Assembly (NCBI RefSeq): GCF_021018895.1
Contig: NC_079387.1
Span: forward strand, 4,517,083 to 4,581,082
Direction: 5' to 3'
DNA from: Seriola aureovittata
Lineage: Eukaryota > Chordata > Actinopteri > Carangiformes > Carangidae
Length of the DNA: 64,000 nt
How positions within the stretch are numbered: position 1 is the first letter of the stretch; each line of letters opens with the position of its first letter. Below are positions 1 to 10,996 of this stretch, one piece after another. The notes beneath the pieces were generated by a model. That model searched no databases. It was given only the letters and a program-made list of their open reading frames with translations, and was not told the origin of the DNA. The translations under genes and the position numbers were made by a program.

Positions 1-1619
1 ATTAAAAAACGCATAACAACGACATCATGCATTACCCACATGACACTGCGTACCACTAAGTTACATCTACATGGAGTCATATTCAAGGAAGCAATTCATG
101 AAAATCCATGTCCTGTAAAGGAGAAAATGATTATTTTATTTTTAAGTGATTAAAACAACACAGGGGGAAATGTGTTTTGAAAAAGGCACATCTGTCTTTT
201 TCCGTTTCCTCTGAAAGTTACATGAACTCACCAGAGCACAGAACAGGTGGACACAAATGCACAACACAGAGGGTTCTGACGTAAAGGCAGGTTTTATTCC
301 AGACAGGGTTCGGTACACAGACAGGCAGAGGTATCCAAAAGTCGAGAGGCAAAAAGGCAGGTCGAAAAGGCAAACAAGGTCGTACACAAAACAGACTATG
401 ACTTTGACAAGAGCTGGGACGAGGACCGTTAAGTGCAACGAACTGGCAACAAGACTGTGAGACACACAAGGTAATATACAAGAGGTAATCAGGGAAGATG
501 AGAAACAGGTGTGACGGGACGGGGGAAGAGCGTGCAGGAAGGTAGAACAGAGACAAAGGGTTAGTGATTTCAAAATAAAACAGGAAAGACAAGACATAAC
601 GTGAAATGTGCGAAATCAAAACAGAAACTTGACAGACATGACAGAAAGCTTTGCAGCCTTAAGCCAAAGCATGACCCAGATATACAGTCAAACATGTGTC
701 ACCACTCAACTATGCCCAACTATTCTTTTTAACACCACCTTTCCTAAAATATCCCAATGTCCTTGCTCACTTAATGTTACATTTTGTGTTTTGACAATTG
801 CAAATATTTGTTTGCATGTAAAAAGGTTCGGCCTGTTGGGATTTTGGACAAAGTACAAGACTCTGAAATGACAATATCTTGTCAAATCTCTTGTTTGTTG
901 TTTTTGTTTTGTGTAGCTGGAGTGAAATTGACATCTGTAAAATATAAATGATATAAATTTTACATATGACATAAAATATCACATGTCCCACTCTTTATAT
1001 TCCCTTAATTCTTCCTTCTTGCTCTCTTTTGCTTCCTGCCCAGTCTTTAATAACAAATAATACAGATTATATACAGATAATAGAGATATTAGATAACACT
1101 ATTAGACACTTCAGTGAACAGTTTGCCATTGTTTGCCTCATTTTTGTATTTCCTTGTTTAGAATAATAAATTAGCAGCTCTGTAATAGATCTTTTACCTC
1201 TCTTCCTCTAACTCTTTCTCTCTTCTTCCTATCCAGTCTTCCTCTTCTCCTTCCTCTCCACTATCCCTAAAGCGATGAAGAAGAAAAATCTTCAGATTTT
1301 ATGTTTTTGTAGGAAAAAGTCATATTCCCCATTTACAATTTCTAACAACAATTTTCAAACAAGCAACAGTTACCCTCACACCTGTTGCATATGTTAATTA
1401 TTAAAATGATGCATTATATTTGTGGGTCACATGGTAGCCCACATCAAATTGTTTGCCTACATATCATTAACCTATCACCTGGTGGTACAATTCCTAAATC
1501 CCGTAACCCCACCTATGATTCTCACCTGGTTACGTCCTGGCTTCAAAAGACGTTTGTGCTGATGTTGTGGATTCACTTGAAACTTGCTTCTGAAAAACAC
1601 AACAGTTTTCTGCAAGTAC
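1..1619. other. Non-coding stretch upstream of gemin8
   Basis: AT-rich unique-looking sequence. Open frames here are short, unspliced and overlap on both strands without recognisable motifs. I see no gene. Confidence 0.6.
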
Positions 1620-1763
1620 TTTTTTTTTGGTTTGTTTGTTTGTTTGTTTGTTTTTTTGTTTTGTTGTTTGTTTTGTTGTTGTTATCGTCGTTGTCGTTGT
1701 CGTTTTCGTCGTCGTCTTCTTCTTCTTCTTCTTTCCTTTTTTCCCTTTTTTTCTTTTTCTTCT

Positions 1764-1812
<49 letters not shown>

Positions 1813-2003
1813 CTTCTTCTTCTTCTTCGGCTTCTTCGGCTTCTTCGGCTTCTTCGGCTTCTTCGGCTTCTTCGGCTTCTTCGGCTTCTTCGGCTTCTTC
1901 GGCTTCTTCGGCTTCTTCTGCTTCTTCTGCTTCTTCGGCTTCTTCTGCTTCTTCTGCTTCTTCTGCTTCTTCGGCTTCTTCGGCTTCTTCTGCTTCTTCT
2001 TCT
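1620..2003. repeat. Composite triplet and nonamer repeat tract
   Basis: A continuous pyrimidine-rich tract. (GTTT)n and (GTT/GTC)n lead into (TTC)n, then an uninterrupted (CTG)14 at 1768-1809, (CTT)6 at 1810-1827, and 19 copies of a 9-bp unit CTTCTTCGG or CTTCTTCTG to about 1992. Ten consecutive CGG-type units come first; later units mix CTG and CGG. Open frames across it (SSA, FFG or LLR repeats on one strand, RRS on the other) result from the repeat and are not genes. Confidence 0.95.
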
Positions 2004-2075
2004 TCGTTTTAATGGCAACCTAGGAAGTAGTTAGTTGCAGAAGAAGAGTGATATGGAGCTGCTCCAGCGACCCGG

Positions 2076-2094
2076 TAGCGCCCTCTGCTGGCCA
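2076..2094 (-). promoter_or_regulatory. CTCF-like binding site
   Basis: TAGCGCCCTCTGCTGGCCA is close to the reverse complement of the vertebrate CTCF consensus (TGGCCAGCAGAGGGCGCTA on the minus strand). It sits between the triplet repeat and gemin8. The motif match is seen; occupancy is inferred. Confidence 0.6.
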
Positions 2095-2340
2095 AAACAA
2101 AAACAGTGCGAGACTTCCAGCACGTCAGTTTTGCTAAAAGGCAAGATAATAAACTACTTTTTCTATTCTATTTTTTTAATGTAAAAATGACAGAAGCCTT
2201 ATTGTTTTGCACCTTTTCATATCATTTTGCTGTAAAGAAATGTCACTTTCAGTCGCACTGTCAAATATGTGCATGTTTGCACAGTATCCACTGGGTGGCG
2301 CCACATAGCCGGCAGTTATTTTTGCTGTGGCGCAAAGGCT

Positions 2341-2758
2341 GCTGGGAAGTTTTCTCTCAGGAAGCAGAATGAGCAGATAAACAACCTGACATCCTACATC
2401 ACAGAGGTAATTGTGTGAGAGGCATTCTGTATGTAAATACACATTATACTATACATGTACTAATTGTGTATTAAGTCGTGTGGTGTTGTTCATTTATTGC
2501 TCGGTGAAAACATTGTTTTTGTTTTTTCAAGATGTCAGCATGTTCCCTCGTTGCTCTTAACGCATCAACAGTCGAGTTTTAGAGCTAGTTCACATTCACT
2601 TACGCAAACAGTGTTTAACCTTACTATGAAAGAGCTCTTACTCACGTCAGTTTATCTTTATTTGTGTAAATTTGTTCATAAATTTCAGGCTTACGGATGG
2701 CTTAACGTTATCAGTTAGCAGGGAGATCCACAGTGGTGCAGGCATATCAACAAACATG
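2341..2758 (+). promoter_or_regulatory. gemin8: Probable gemin8 5' UTR and promoter region
   Basis: A possible first non-coding exon ends at the donor gtaatt near 2406 (context cacagag/gtaatt). A second begins after the acceptor at 2688 and runs into the ATG at 2756. GC-richer sequence with GCGCC motifs lies at 2280-2350, just upstream. There is no TATA box that I would trust. The transcription start is inferred. Confidence 0.45.
2756..2758 (+). CDS. gemin8: gemin8 coding exon 1 (start codon only)
   Basis: The ATG is followed at once by the donor gtaagt (2759-2764). The exon probably begins after the acceptor ending at 2688 (aatttcag), so 2689-2755 would be 5' UTR. Joining ATG to GAG GAC ATA at 3119 keeps phase 0. 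Confidence 0.75.
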
Positions 2759-3961
2759 GTAAGTAAATTGTGGTAAATGGAGTCTTCAGCTTGGTGATAA
2801 GTAATGATACATCAAATCTGCACAGGGAATGATTTTATAGTTACATAGCCCCACTGTCATAGTCTCATGACAAAGTGGGACTGCAACATGAAAGATAATA
2901 AGAGACCCTGTTGGGACATTTTACCTGCATGACACTGTCTTGCAGAGTTACTACCACAGCATGTGATAAGTTAAATGTTTTTTTAAAAGTACCATCATTG
3001 TGCAAAAGTGCTCAGTATACCTTCAAATTAACTCAAACTAGCAGATTTAAATGAAAAAAAAAGTGAGACTACAAATAATATGAAATTAAGCCTAACAACT
3101 GATCTTTCTCATTGGCAGGAGGACATAAGCACAGTGATGTCCTGGTTTTCCAGCCCTGTGTACAGCCGTTATTGGCAGCACTACCAGCAGGCTATGGCCT
3201 GGCACCAGAAGCACAGGCGTGCCTACCGAAAGGCCCTGGAGGCTGCCTACGGCCCCGGATACTGCCAGGAGCAACATCCCAGCAGGCACCAGCGCTATGC
3301 CGACTGGCACGCCGGAGAAAGCAACAGTGAGGACGGGGACGAGGGGAGCAGCTCGGACAGCGAGATCGAATGTGACGTCAGCAACATGGAGATCAGTGAG
3401 GAGCTGCGGGAGTACTTCGCCGAGACAGAGAGACACAGAGAGGAGCTGAGTAAGAGAGCAGGGGGTGTAGGTGTTGGTATGAACAAGAGGGGCAACCATA
3501 TAAAGAACTTAAAAAAGTTAAAGATTGTGAAAGTACTGCTTTGCATACTGATTAGAGGGTCTCCAAACTTCTCCATCACTTAATCAATAATAATTTGCTC
3601 TGCCTTGGGATGCACAATTGTAATCATATATAAGAGTTTCTGTTTAAAGTAAAGAGGCTGTCTGCTGTGTCTAAAAATAATCTGTTTTCCTGTTCTTCCA
3701 GAGAAGCAGCAGCAGATGGAGGCCGAGCAGCAGGGCAGCTACGTGCCAGCCGACCAGGACCTGCACTGCGTCTCCTGGCGAAGCACCGCAGCTCCTCCGT
3801 CCGAGCGGCCCGGTGAGCGACGCGGGGCGGAGATGAAAAAGCTGTATGGAGACGAGGCGGCCAAGATCCTGGCCATGGAGGCCGCAATGCAGCTCACATT
3901 CGACAGAAACTGTGACTTGAAGCAGCCAAAGTACTGGCCCGTGATCCCACTGAAACTGTAA
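2756..3961 (+). CDS. gemin8: Gem-associated protein 8, three coding exons
   Basis: Coding exons are 2756-2758, 3119-3449 and 3702-3961 (594 nt, 197 aa). Gemin8 is a subunit of the SMN complex, which loads Sm rings onto snRNAs in the cytoplasm and is found in nuclear gems; in the family it links SMN to Gemin6/Gemin7. Seen: an N-terminal block with [10 protein letters not shown] and [16 protein letters not shown] (about residues 14-40), a Ser/Asp/Glu-rich middle, the motif [20 protein letters not shown] before the exon 2/3 junction, then [20 protein letters not shown] and the C-terminal [12 protein letters not shown]. All match vertebrate GEMIN8 as I recall it. Every junction is GT-AG (donors gtaagt and gtaaga, acceptors ttggcag and ttccag) and the frame holds across both. 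The start codon stands alone at the end of its exon. Met8 in exon 2 is an alternative start but would lose residues 1-7. The next gene, gpm6b, is also its neighbour in mammals. Confidence 0.93.
3119..3449 (+). CDS. gemin8: gemin8 coding exon 2
   Basis: This exon encodes residues 2-111 and the first base of Lys112. It carries the YWQHY block, the acidic serine-rich stretch and the [14 protein letters not shown] segment. The acceptor is ttggcag (ends 3118) and the donor gtaaga (3450). Reading through the donor gives a short intron-retained tail with no family resemblance. Confidence 0.92.
3702..3961 (+). CDS. gemin8: gemin8 coding exon 3 and stop
   Basis: This exon starts after the acceptor ttcttccag. 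Its first two bases complete Lys112, and it then encodes [20 protein letters not shown] and the conserved C-terminus ending PVIPLKL. The stop TAA is at 3959-3961. Confidence 0.92.
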
Positions 3962-4764
3962 TAGCTGTGTGCAGGACTGATTTAGAGGAGATCCCTTCCC
4001 TGATCTCTGAGTGAGACGGCAGCTTTGTCGTGTAATGGATTGTGGCTGATGAAGCTGCTGATGTAGCACTAATGGTTTGGGTTAGCTGAGGGTTACAAGT
4101 TATTTTAAGCTCTGAAAAGTTGCATAAATTAGCTGAGGTTCTGCTTAGCCAGACACAGATGTCACTGACCTTTCAGCTGCTGCTCCAAATGGAAACTTGC
4201 GGCTGTGATAGTACATCAAATGTTTTTAATTTACTGCATAAAAACACTAGCACATAGTACTGCCCCAGATTTCTAGAAGTTTTCTCAGCCCGTTGATTTT
4301 TAGGATAAAAACCTCAAAGCAAGTGTCAGCTGAGGGTCAGAGGTACAGTAAAACTGCCCCTGTAGGTGATGTAAATCAGTTAAACAACATGTGCCTGCTG
4401 TTTCCTCCTGATCTGTTTTTTGTTTACCCCCCAGCCCTGTTGATGTTTCATGCTGCAGCAGCTCCTCTTATGCCTGTCATCTCAGTTTAAGCACAAAAAC
4501 ATTTTTCATCGTGCTCCTCCGTTCAAATTCAGAAGCGTTTCCTGCATGGCTGCGTCTGATCTTCCACTTTTCCTTCCACATACACACTGATTTGTCGTTT
4601 TTATTTCTAATCTGTGGCTCTCTGACATTTCATCGGGTTCAAAGGAGGTTGTGCGGATTATCAGGAGGGTGTCGACTATTCTCTTTTCATGTTGTGCCTG
4701 CACTTGTTTTGGTTTTTTTTTTTTTAGACTGAAGGGTGTGTTTTTTAATATAAATTCTGTTTAT

Positions 4765-4770
4765 AATAAA
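4765..4770 (+). terminator. gemin8: gemin8 polyadenylation signal AATAAA
   Basis: A canonical AATAAA lies about 800 nt after the gemin8 stop and is followed by GT-rich sequence (gtgttatgtttgg). The 3' UTR would then be about 3962-4790. Confidence 0.7.
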
Positions 4771-5262
4771 GTGTTATGTTTGGATAAAAACCTGCTTTGT
4801 CAGCTGTGATTTCTCGGTTAGCTCTCTGTGTAATGTGCTCTTGATTACATAACTGCTTTTCAGTTTTTGGGCAGTACATCTCTACATCCAAAAACTGGGC
4901 CAATATTAGATTTTAATGAAATTAAACATTTATGCTATTTTAAGATATCTCATTCAGCACTTCATTTGCATGCGCTGCACTGTGCATAAATATTTCTCAG
5001 TTCAGAGGAAGTAAAGCTTTTCTTGTCTACTGTATCTTGGTGATGAGCAGGCAGATGTGAGTGCAGCATCTTGTGCATAGAAGAAGACACACTGGTGAAC
5101 AGGATGAGGCTCACGTGGCGTTTTCAGCTTTGGTCACCGCCCTTCTGACCCTTTAAAATAAGGTCACTTATTCTGCAGAAGAGTGGCCCCTATAAGTTGC
5201 ATTTTACTGTTGCAGCTGGTTTAGTTACAGTAGAGATAGTTACAGTTAGGTTGTTTGTCCAG

Positions 5263-5325
5263 TGGTTCCCAAGCAAGGGATTGGAAAGGAGTCACGAAGT
5301 AAATCTGAAGGGTTGTGAGTTGACA
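5263..5325. mobile_element. Fragment of the TGGTTCCC repeat family
   Basis: TGGTTCCCAAGCAAGGG and then AGTCACGAAGTAAAT resemble the left end and interior of the element at 45913. Confidence 0.4.
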
Positions 5326-5639
5326 GTGGGGCAAGAAAGAAGAAACACAAATTTGCATTAATTACTTTTCTCTAATCCTTCAAAAAAATTGCTCTCAAGT
5401 ACAGTATTTGAGTTAATGTACTTTAGTTACTTTCCACCACTGCATGCAAGGACTTACAGTTGTACAATAACAGTAGTTCTTGTGCATTATGGAAATCAAA
5501 CTGCATGAGTTTGCACAACAACTTGTGTATACAGCAGGAGTGTGGACAAATGTGCATGCAGTCTATGATTAATTAACTTCTTATTGGTATGATAATAACA
5601 ATAATAACAATAATAAATAAATAAATAAGAATATAAAGT

Positions 5640-5898
5640 GTCAGCGCTCTGTAGCATGGAGAACCAATAAGGACATTGTTTCGAGTGTGTTTGGATTATT
5701 GAAGTGTGGTCCATTTCTAGCCCCGGCCGTGACGTCACCCTTCCCCTTCCACTCCCTTCTGTTGCCAAAACGGGACGTCCAGTTGTTTGCATGCAGCCGA
5801 CCCTTCATACAACCTGTGGACATCATCTGAGAGTTGGAGCCACTTTCTTTTTTCTTTTTTAGTCTCAGGGCCAAAAGTTTTTCCACAGCAGCTGAAAC
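5640..5898 (+). promoter_or_regulatory. gpm6b: Candidate upstream promoter of gpm6b with CRE
   Basis: GC-richer sequence containing a perfect cAMP-response element TGACGTCA at 5730-5737, pyrimidine-rich CCCTTCCCCTTCC next to it, and then about 160 bp leading to an ATG directly followed by a splice donor. I read it as the promoter and 5' UTR of the short M6B isoform. The transcription start cannot be placed from sequence. Confidence 0.5.
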
Positions 5899-5902
5899 AT
5901 GG
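5899..5902 (+). CDS. gpm6b: gpm6b alternative first coding exon (Met plus first base of Gly)
   Basis: The sequence is ATGG followed by donor gtaggt (5903-5908). Splicing to the shared exon at 33185, which begins GATGCTTC, gives Met-Gly-Cys-Phe-Glu-Cys-Cys. That is the usual N-terminus of the short DM20/PLP/M6 isoforms; PLP1 exon 1 also contributes only ATGG. The splice phase equals that of the exon at 16627-16696. The predicted product is 813 nt, 270 aa. The first intron would be about 27 kb. Support is motif and phase logic, without transcript evidence. Confidence 0.65.
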
Positions 5903-7524
5903 GTAGGTGACCTGTTCTAATTTCATTCTTCTCTCTGGCGTTTTGTTTCAACGCCACAGTGAAAGAAAGCGGGGGGCACTTTAACGTCTCTTTTTGTTTT
6001 TGTCTCATCTCATTTGGATGCTGTCTTTTCTTTTTCCGGGTGTGTGCGCTCCGTGTGATGCAGGGAGGCTGGCGTCGCTGAGGTCGACTCCAGTTTGCAT
6101 GTCTGCTAATCAGTTTAAAGGCTCAAACGAACAGTGTAAAACCTCCTGAGTGTGTTAAACTTCCACCCTGCATTTCTTTTCACCTATTGATGGCAACAAG
6201 AAAGCGCGTGCCGGGGGGGGGATAAAGTAGTTTCAAATATTAGTTTTGGGCATAATGGGTCAGTTATGAATGAGTGCATGATTATCTGCAGCAGTAAGTG
6301 TGAGATGCCAGCCTATATCAACAGCAGAAAAATCCATTTATGTGTGTATGGAGCAGAAAATGCATATATATGTGTGTGTGTGTGTGTGTGCAGTGTGTCT
6401 GGTTTCTGTGTGTGTGTGTGTGTTTGTGTTGCATGTCACTGAACAGCAGGGTTTAAAGCTTTTAAAGATTAAGTCAAGAGCAAGGTCTTGACAAGCGATG
6501 GAGGAGCTCACAGTTCAGTAGTTTACTTTCAGAAAATATGCAACAGGTGCATATTTGCATGCTTCCCTACAGTGTTATACCTTCATAATATGAATACTAA
6601 TAAAAAAATATATGAAAATTCAGTGATGCTCCTGAGCAAAGCAGTTTTAGTGGTCAGTGATGGGGCATATTTTCAGGCAAATGTCTCCTGTTCCGAGGTA
6701 AAATGCGAGCTCGCCTGACTGCAGTTGCACATAAAGACTCACCTCGTCCTCCCCATGGCAACTCCTCGTGTGAGAGTTGGTGTTGATTGGATTAACAGGG
6801 AAATGATCCGCTCCCTCACAGTGGATTAAACAGGCTGGACAGGCTTGAAACACGGACGACAATTGCTGTTGTGTTTGGAAGCGGAGGCATGACGCAGAAA
6901 AGTGCAGTGTTTTGTGCCTTTTCTTATTTTATTTTAACAAGCATTTATTCAGTGATATCGCAACTTGTTTTTGCATGGAAGACCTGAGAGCACAAATCAC
7001 AGCCAGGCACAAACTAGCCCAGATCTCTAGAGAGGTCCAAAACGAAAGGTTATGACTTGTCAAATAGGGTGAGACTTTGTATATGGTAAACATATTAATT
7101 CATGGGTGCATAGAGGTGCATGTTTACATTGATAACAACAGTCGTTCATGTATGAAAAGTCTGAATCTTGAAACCTATGAAATCTATAACCCGGTGATGA
7201 CAAAGCTCATGTGACTCGTTTCCTTGTCCCCTTGTTAATTCTGCCAAACCCCCGTGCCAAACTTTTCTATGATGTTCGAGACCATAGAAAAGAGAACACT
7301 GGTTTCCAGTTTGTTAGGGAAGCTGTAACCAGACCAGAATGTCTTGGCAGAAGTTCAGCATTGTCTCTGCTTCTGTTTCACTGAAGGCTGACCTGAGGCC
7401 AGTAGCATTCATTTTGATCTCATTAGTCTGCTGATGCACAGGCGCCAACTTTTCTGAACATTTCTATCTCTATCCGTTGCTTTTCTCCCTACCCTCCTCC
7501 ACTACATCTCTCTCTTTGTCTCTG

Positions 7525-7525
<1 letters not shown>

Positions 7526-7581
<56 letters not shown>
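7526..7581. repeat. (CT)n microsatellite
   Basis: About 28 CT units with one CC break. Confidence 0.95.
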
Positions 7582-9682
7582 CCATTCATAACATCTGTTT
7601 CCAATAAGGCAGCAGGACTGTTTATCGCCTTCAGGCCGGTGAGAAGTTGAGAACAGACAGGATGTAGCCAAGTGACATGATTTACTGCGATGGGGAACCA
7701 GAGCCATTTTTCTGCAGGGAGCCATCATAAACTTCTCTTCTTTCAGCTCCACCGCTTTGCCTGTTATTCCCCCAAACTGCTACTTTTGTCTCATCATCGT
7801 CAGCATCATCATCCCATCTTTCATCTGCATCTGCATCTGCTTCTCTCATCATCTCCCCGCTCATTGTCTTCATCATTATTCTTTCCATTTCCCTCCCACC
7901 CCGACTATCCCCACCACCCCCTCACCCCCACGCATCCTCCTTCATGAATTCGCTCTTTGTGCTCCCTTTTTTCTTTTTTTCTTTTTTGCTGCAGTTTGTC
8001 TCCACTCGGCCGTATGTGGAAATTCATATCCTCTTGCATCCTCTCCTGTGGATTTGCCGCGCGACGATCTGCAGGATGGATTCTGAATGTAGCAGCTGTC
8101 AAGCAGATAGACTTCAAAGGCTGCAGATCTTAAAGGATTGTTTTATTCTGAAGGAATAAATGATCAATCAGCTGGGGAAAATGGGAGAAAGTGGAACGAT
8201 CCACTGACCTAATTACAATAACAGCGCACCAACAATTAAGACGTGTCATGATAGCCTGGGGATTGCAGTATACAAACTCGAATTAGTAGGTTTTTATTAA
8301 TCTGCAAATTAAGTTTGCAAGTTTGTGAAAGCTTGTATTTAAAGACAGGGGCTGCTGATACTCACATTTTGCACAAACACTACCTTAAACAGTGTACGAA
8401 TGAAATACTTTTCCATACTCAGTGTGTGTGTTAATATGTAATGATGTATATCTACTATAAAAAACACACACAAGATGAAACACATGCATATTGTGCAATT
8501 TTGATCAATTAACGGGTAAACAGAACTGCAATCCACAGTTTCCAACATTAACGCATGTTGGATTTTTCAGTTGTTAATTATTAGGAGTTGATATTAGAGA
8601 TATGATGATATGACTTTGTGGCAGCCTTTCAAAACTGTCTGTAAGTGTTTAATTAACTATGAAGGTTGTGGACCTAGAGAAACACTGGCATAGCTGATGG
8701 TTATTAGAGTTGAATTAAGATTGACAATCGGAATTAGCTGCCTTGAGTGTATTAGGATTTTGACTGAATGCCAAGAAAGACACGGAGAGAAGCAATCGCA
8801 ATTTTGTGAGGGCTTCAGTAAATAATACAGATAAGGAGAGAGGCACATTAAAACCCGGGAGGACTCAGGTGTGTGATGGGGTTTGGTAATGGGCAGGGAG
8901 CCTTGACAAAAAGCAAAGGGAAAGCTGAGTAAACAGTCTGGTCCGACCAGAAAGAGGTGTAGCAAAGATAATAAGTTTAGTTTTATTCAAAGGATATGTT
9001 TATTATCACCGACTCCTGTCTCATAACTGCAAATTATTCCTCAGCTTCCACCCCGGTTTTTTTTTGTAGTTTCTCTGCAACAGGCATAGTTCTTTTTCAT
9101 CTCTAACTTCTGCAGCATCTGTACTTCATCTCCTCGTTAGTCTCGGAATTGATTTTGTGGTTTTACTGATCTCTTTTCGGGTACCAAGCTATATCACAGC
9201 AACGCACCACCTGTGGTCCAGGCACTTTACTCTTGGCAAAATCATTATTTGGCTTTCAGAAATAACCTTTTATTTTTTTTGTTTTTGTTTCATAATACTG
9301 GCTGTTCTTATATATGTACAATTGATTTTGATATTGATTTTATATTCTTATTCTTTATTAAGCCTGTAGAAGAAACAAAGATTTCCAACATGCAGCCATT
9401 CCTTCTATACACCCACTTCCCAACATACTCGTATTTCCTTTCATATTTAGGCAACGATCAGCTTGTCCTCTCCCTGTACTGCATGGGAGCATTTTAAGCT
9501 CAGCCCAGTGGCTACTCTGATGTGTCAGAATCAGACGTTGTCGAGAAAGACCTGTTGCCATGGCGACGCGGCGATGCACAAAAGCTCCGAGGCAGGCATC
9601 ATGCCAAACCTGGCACATGCGGACAGTCATACATCTGATTGCACAATCCCACACGGGCAAAAACAAATAGGCAATGTGTTAA

Positions 9683-9686
<4 letters not shown>

Positions 9687-9742
<56 letters not shown>
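9687..9742. repeat. (TA)23(CA)5 microsatellite
   Basis: TA alternation from 9687 to 9732 passing directly into CA units; a likely cruciform-prone site. Confidence 0.95.
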
Positions 9743-10213
9743 TGACCCACAGACAGCAATGGATGGTCATTCTCCCTCACTTCCTCCTGCTGCTCTACCA
9801 CCTCTGCAGTGATGATGATGATGATGAGCCCACCCCGCTTTGCATTTCCTCCACACACTGACTCATGATGGGCTTGTATACTGTAGATGGAGGCAGTGCT
9901 TATCCCACATTGCTGCCGGCGGGTGCTGCAGTTCAGTACAGTAGGTCACAGGTGCAGCAGCTCCTGAGTCACATGACTCTTGCAGAGGTCACATGATGCA
10001 GGCAGGCAGCTTTGGAGAGGGGTGATGGTATATATATATGTGTGTGTGTGTGTGTGTTTGGGGTTGGGGTTGGGTGTGTGTGCAGTTGTTGGGATGACGA
10101 CGACAACGTACCATCATGTGGAGCAGACTGTGGTCCAAATCTGGGCCAGCGGGATTAGCGGCTCGTCGGATAAATTGCTGGATGGAGGTGGGTGGTGGGG
10201 GGAGGGCTGTGTC

Positions 10214-10214
<1 letters not shown>

Positions 10215-10252
<38 letters not shown>
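10215..10252. repeat. (GT)19 microsatellite
   Basis: Uninterrupted GT run. Shorter GT arrays flank it at about 10038-10057 and 10391-10418. Confidence 0.95.
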
Positions 10253-10254
<2 letters not shown>

Positions 10255-10864
10255 AGGTGTGTGTAGGTTAAGCCATCTGTATCTGTATTGACAGATATTG
10301 AAAATAAGGCATGATATATCAGAGATGCTCTCACTTTGATTCATACATGGTTTCAGTAAAGGGTAGGCGTTCCGTCAGGCATTAGGATTTGTGTGTGTGT
10401 CAGTGTGTGTGTGTGTGAGAGAGAGAGAGATACAGGCCAAAAAAGAACCTCTGCTGCTACTAAAATCATTACACGTGAAAGAGAAACTTTGCAAGTGCAG
10501 GTGTTTCAGGCCGTACAGATGCTGACGATGGAGCATGTTGCGCTTCGTTTGTTTGAATTTGCATCAAAGTTGCCCATGTGCCTGCTTTGTGTTTCAGTTG
10601 TCAGTTGAAGAAAGATGCGGGGAGAGATGGAAAGAGGTAAAGAAAGAAAGAAACCTCTCAGCCGACAGTACAAATGCCATTCTGCATTTCTTTGGAAAGT
10701 CCCACAGTTAGACTGACCTGAGTGAAGAAATATTCAACAGCAAGTGTTGTCGTTATCTTTAGATCGAGTGTGTGTATATTTCTGTTTGAGATTAACCTTT
10801 GCCAGCATCCGATGGTTCTGTTCAGGGATGAGAGTGAAGCGTCTCCTTGGTGACCGACGGTTGA

Positions 10865-10900
10865 GGGCGGGGCGGGGTGGGGTGGGGTGGGGTGGGGGGG
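10865..10900. repeat. G-rich (GGGGT)n run, quadruplex-like
   Basis: Four GGGGT units follow GGGCGGGGC and are followed by seven G, giving well over four G-tracts of four or more with single-base loops. Confidence 0.85.
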
Positions 10901-10959
10901 TTATTAGGGGCGGGGAAACTGGGTCATCGTCACCCCCACAGATTAACAAACCCGGATCT

Positions 10960-10961
<2 letters not shown>

Positions 10962-10994
<33 letters not shown>
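10962..10994. repeat. (AC)n microsatellite
   Basis: AC run followed by further short CA stretches to about 11035. Confidence 0.9.

Positions 10995-10996
<2 letters not shown>

Noticed and set aside
1385..2023. Long open frames on both strands across the triplet tract
   Set aside because: The length comes from triplet and nonamer repeats with no stop codon in several frames at once. There are no splice or family signals.
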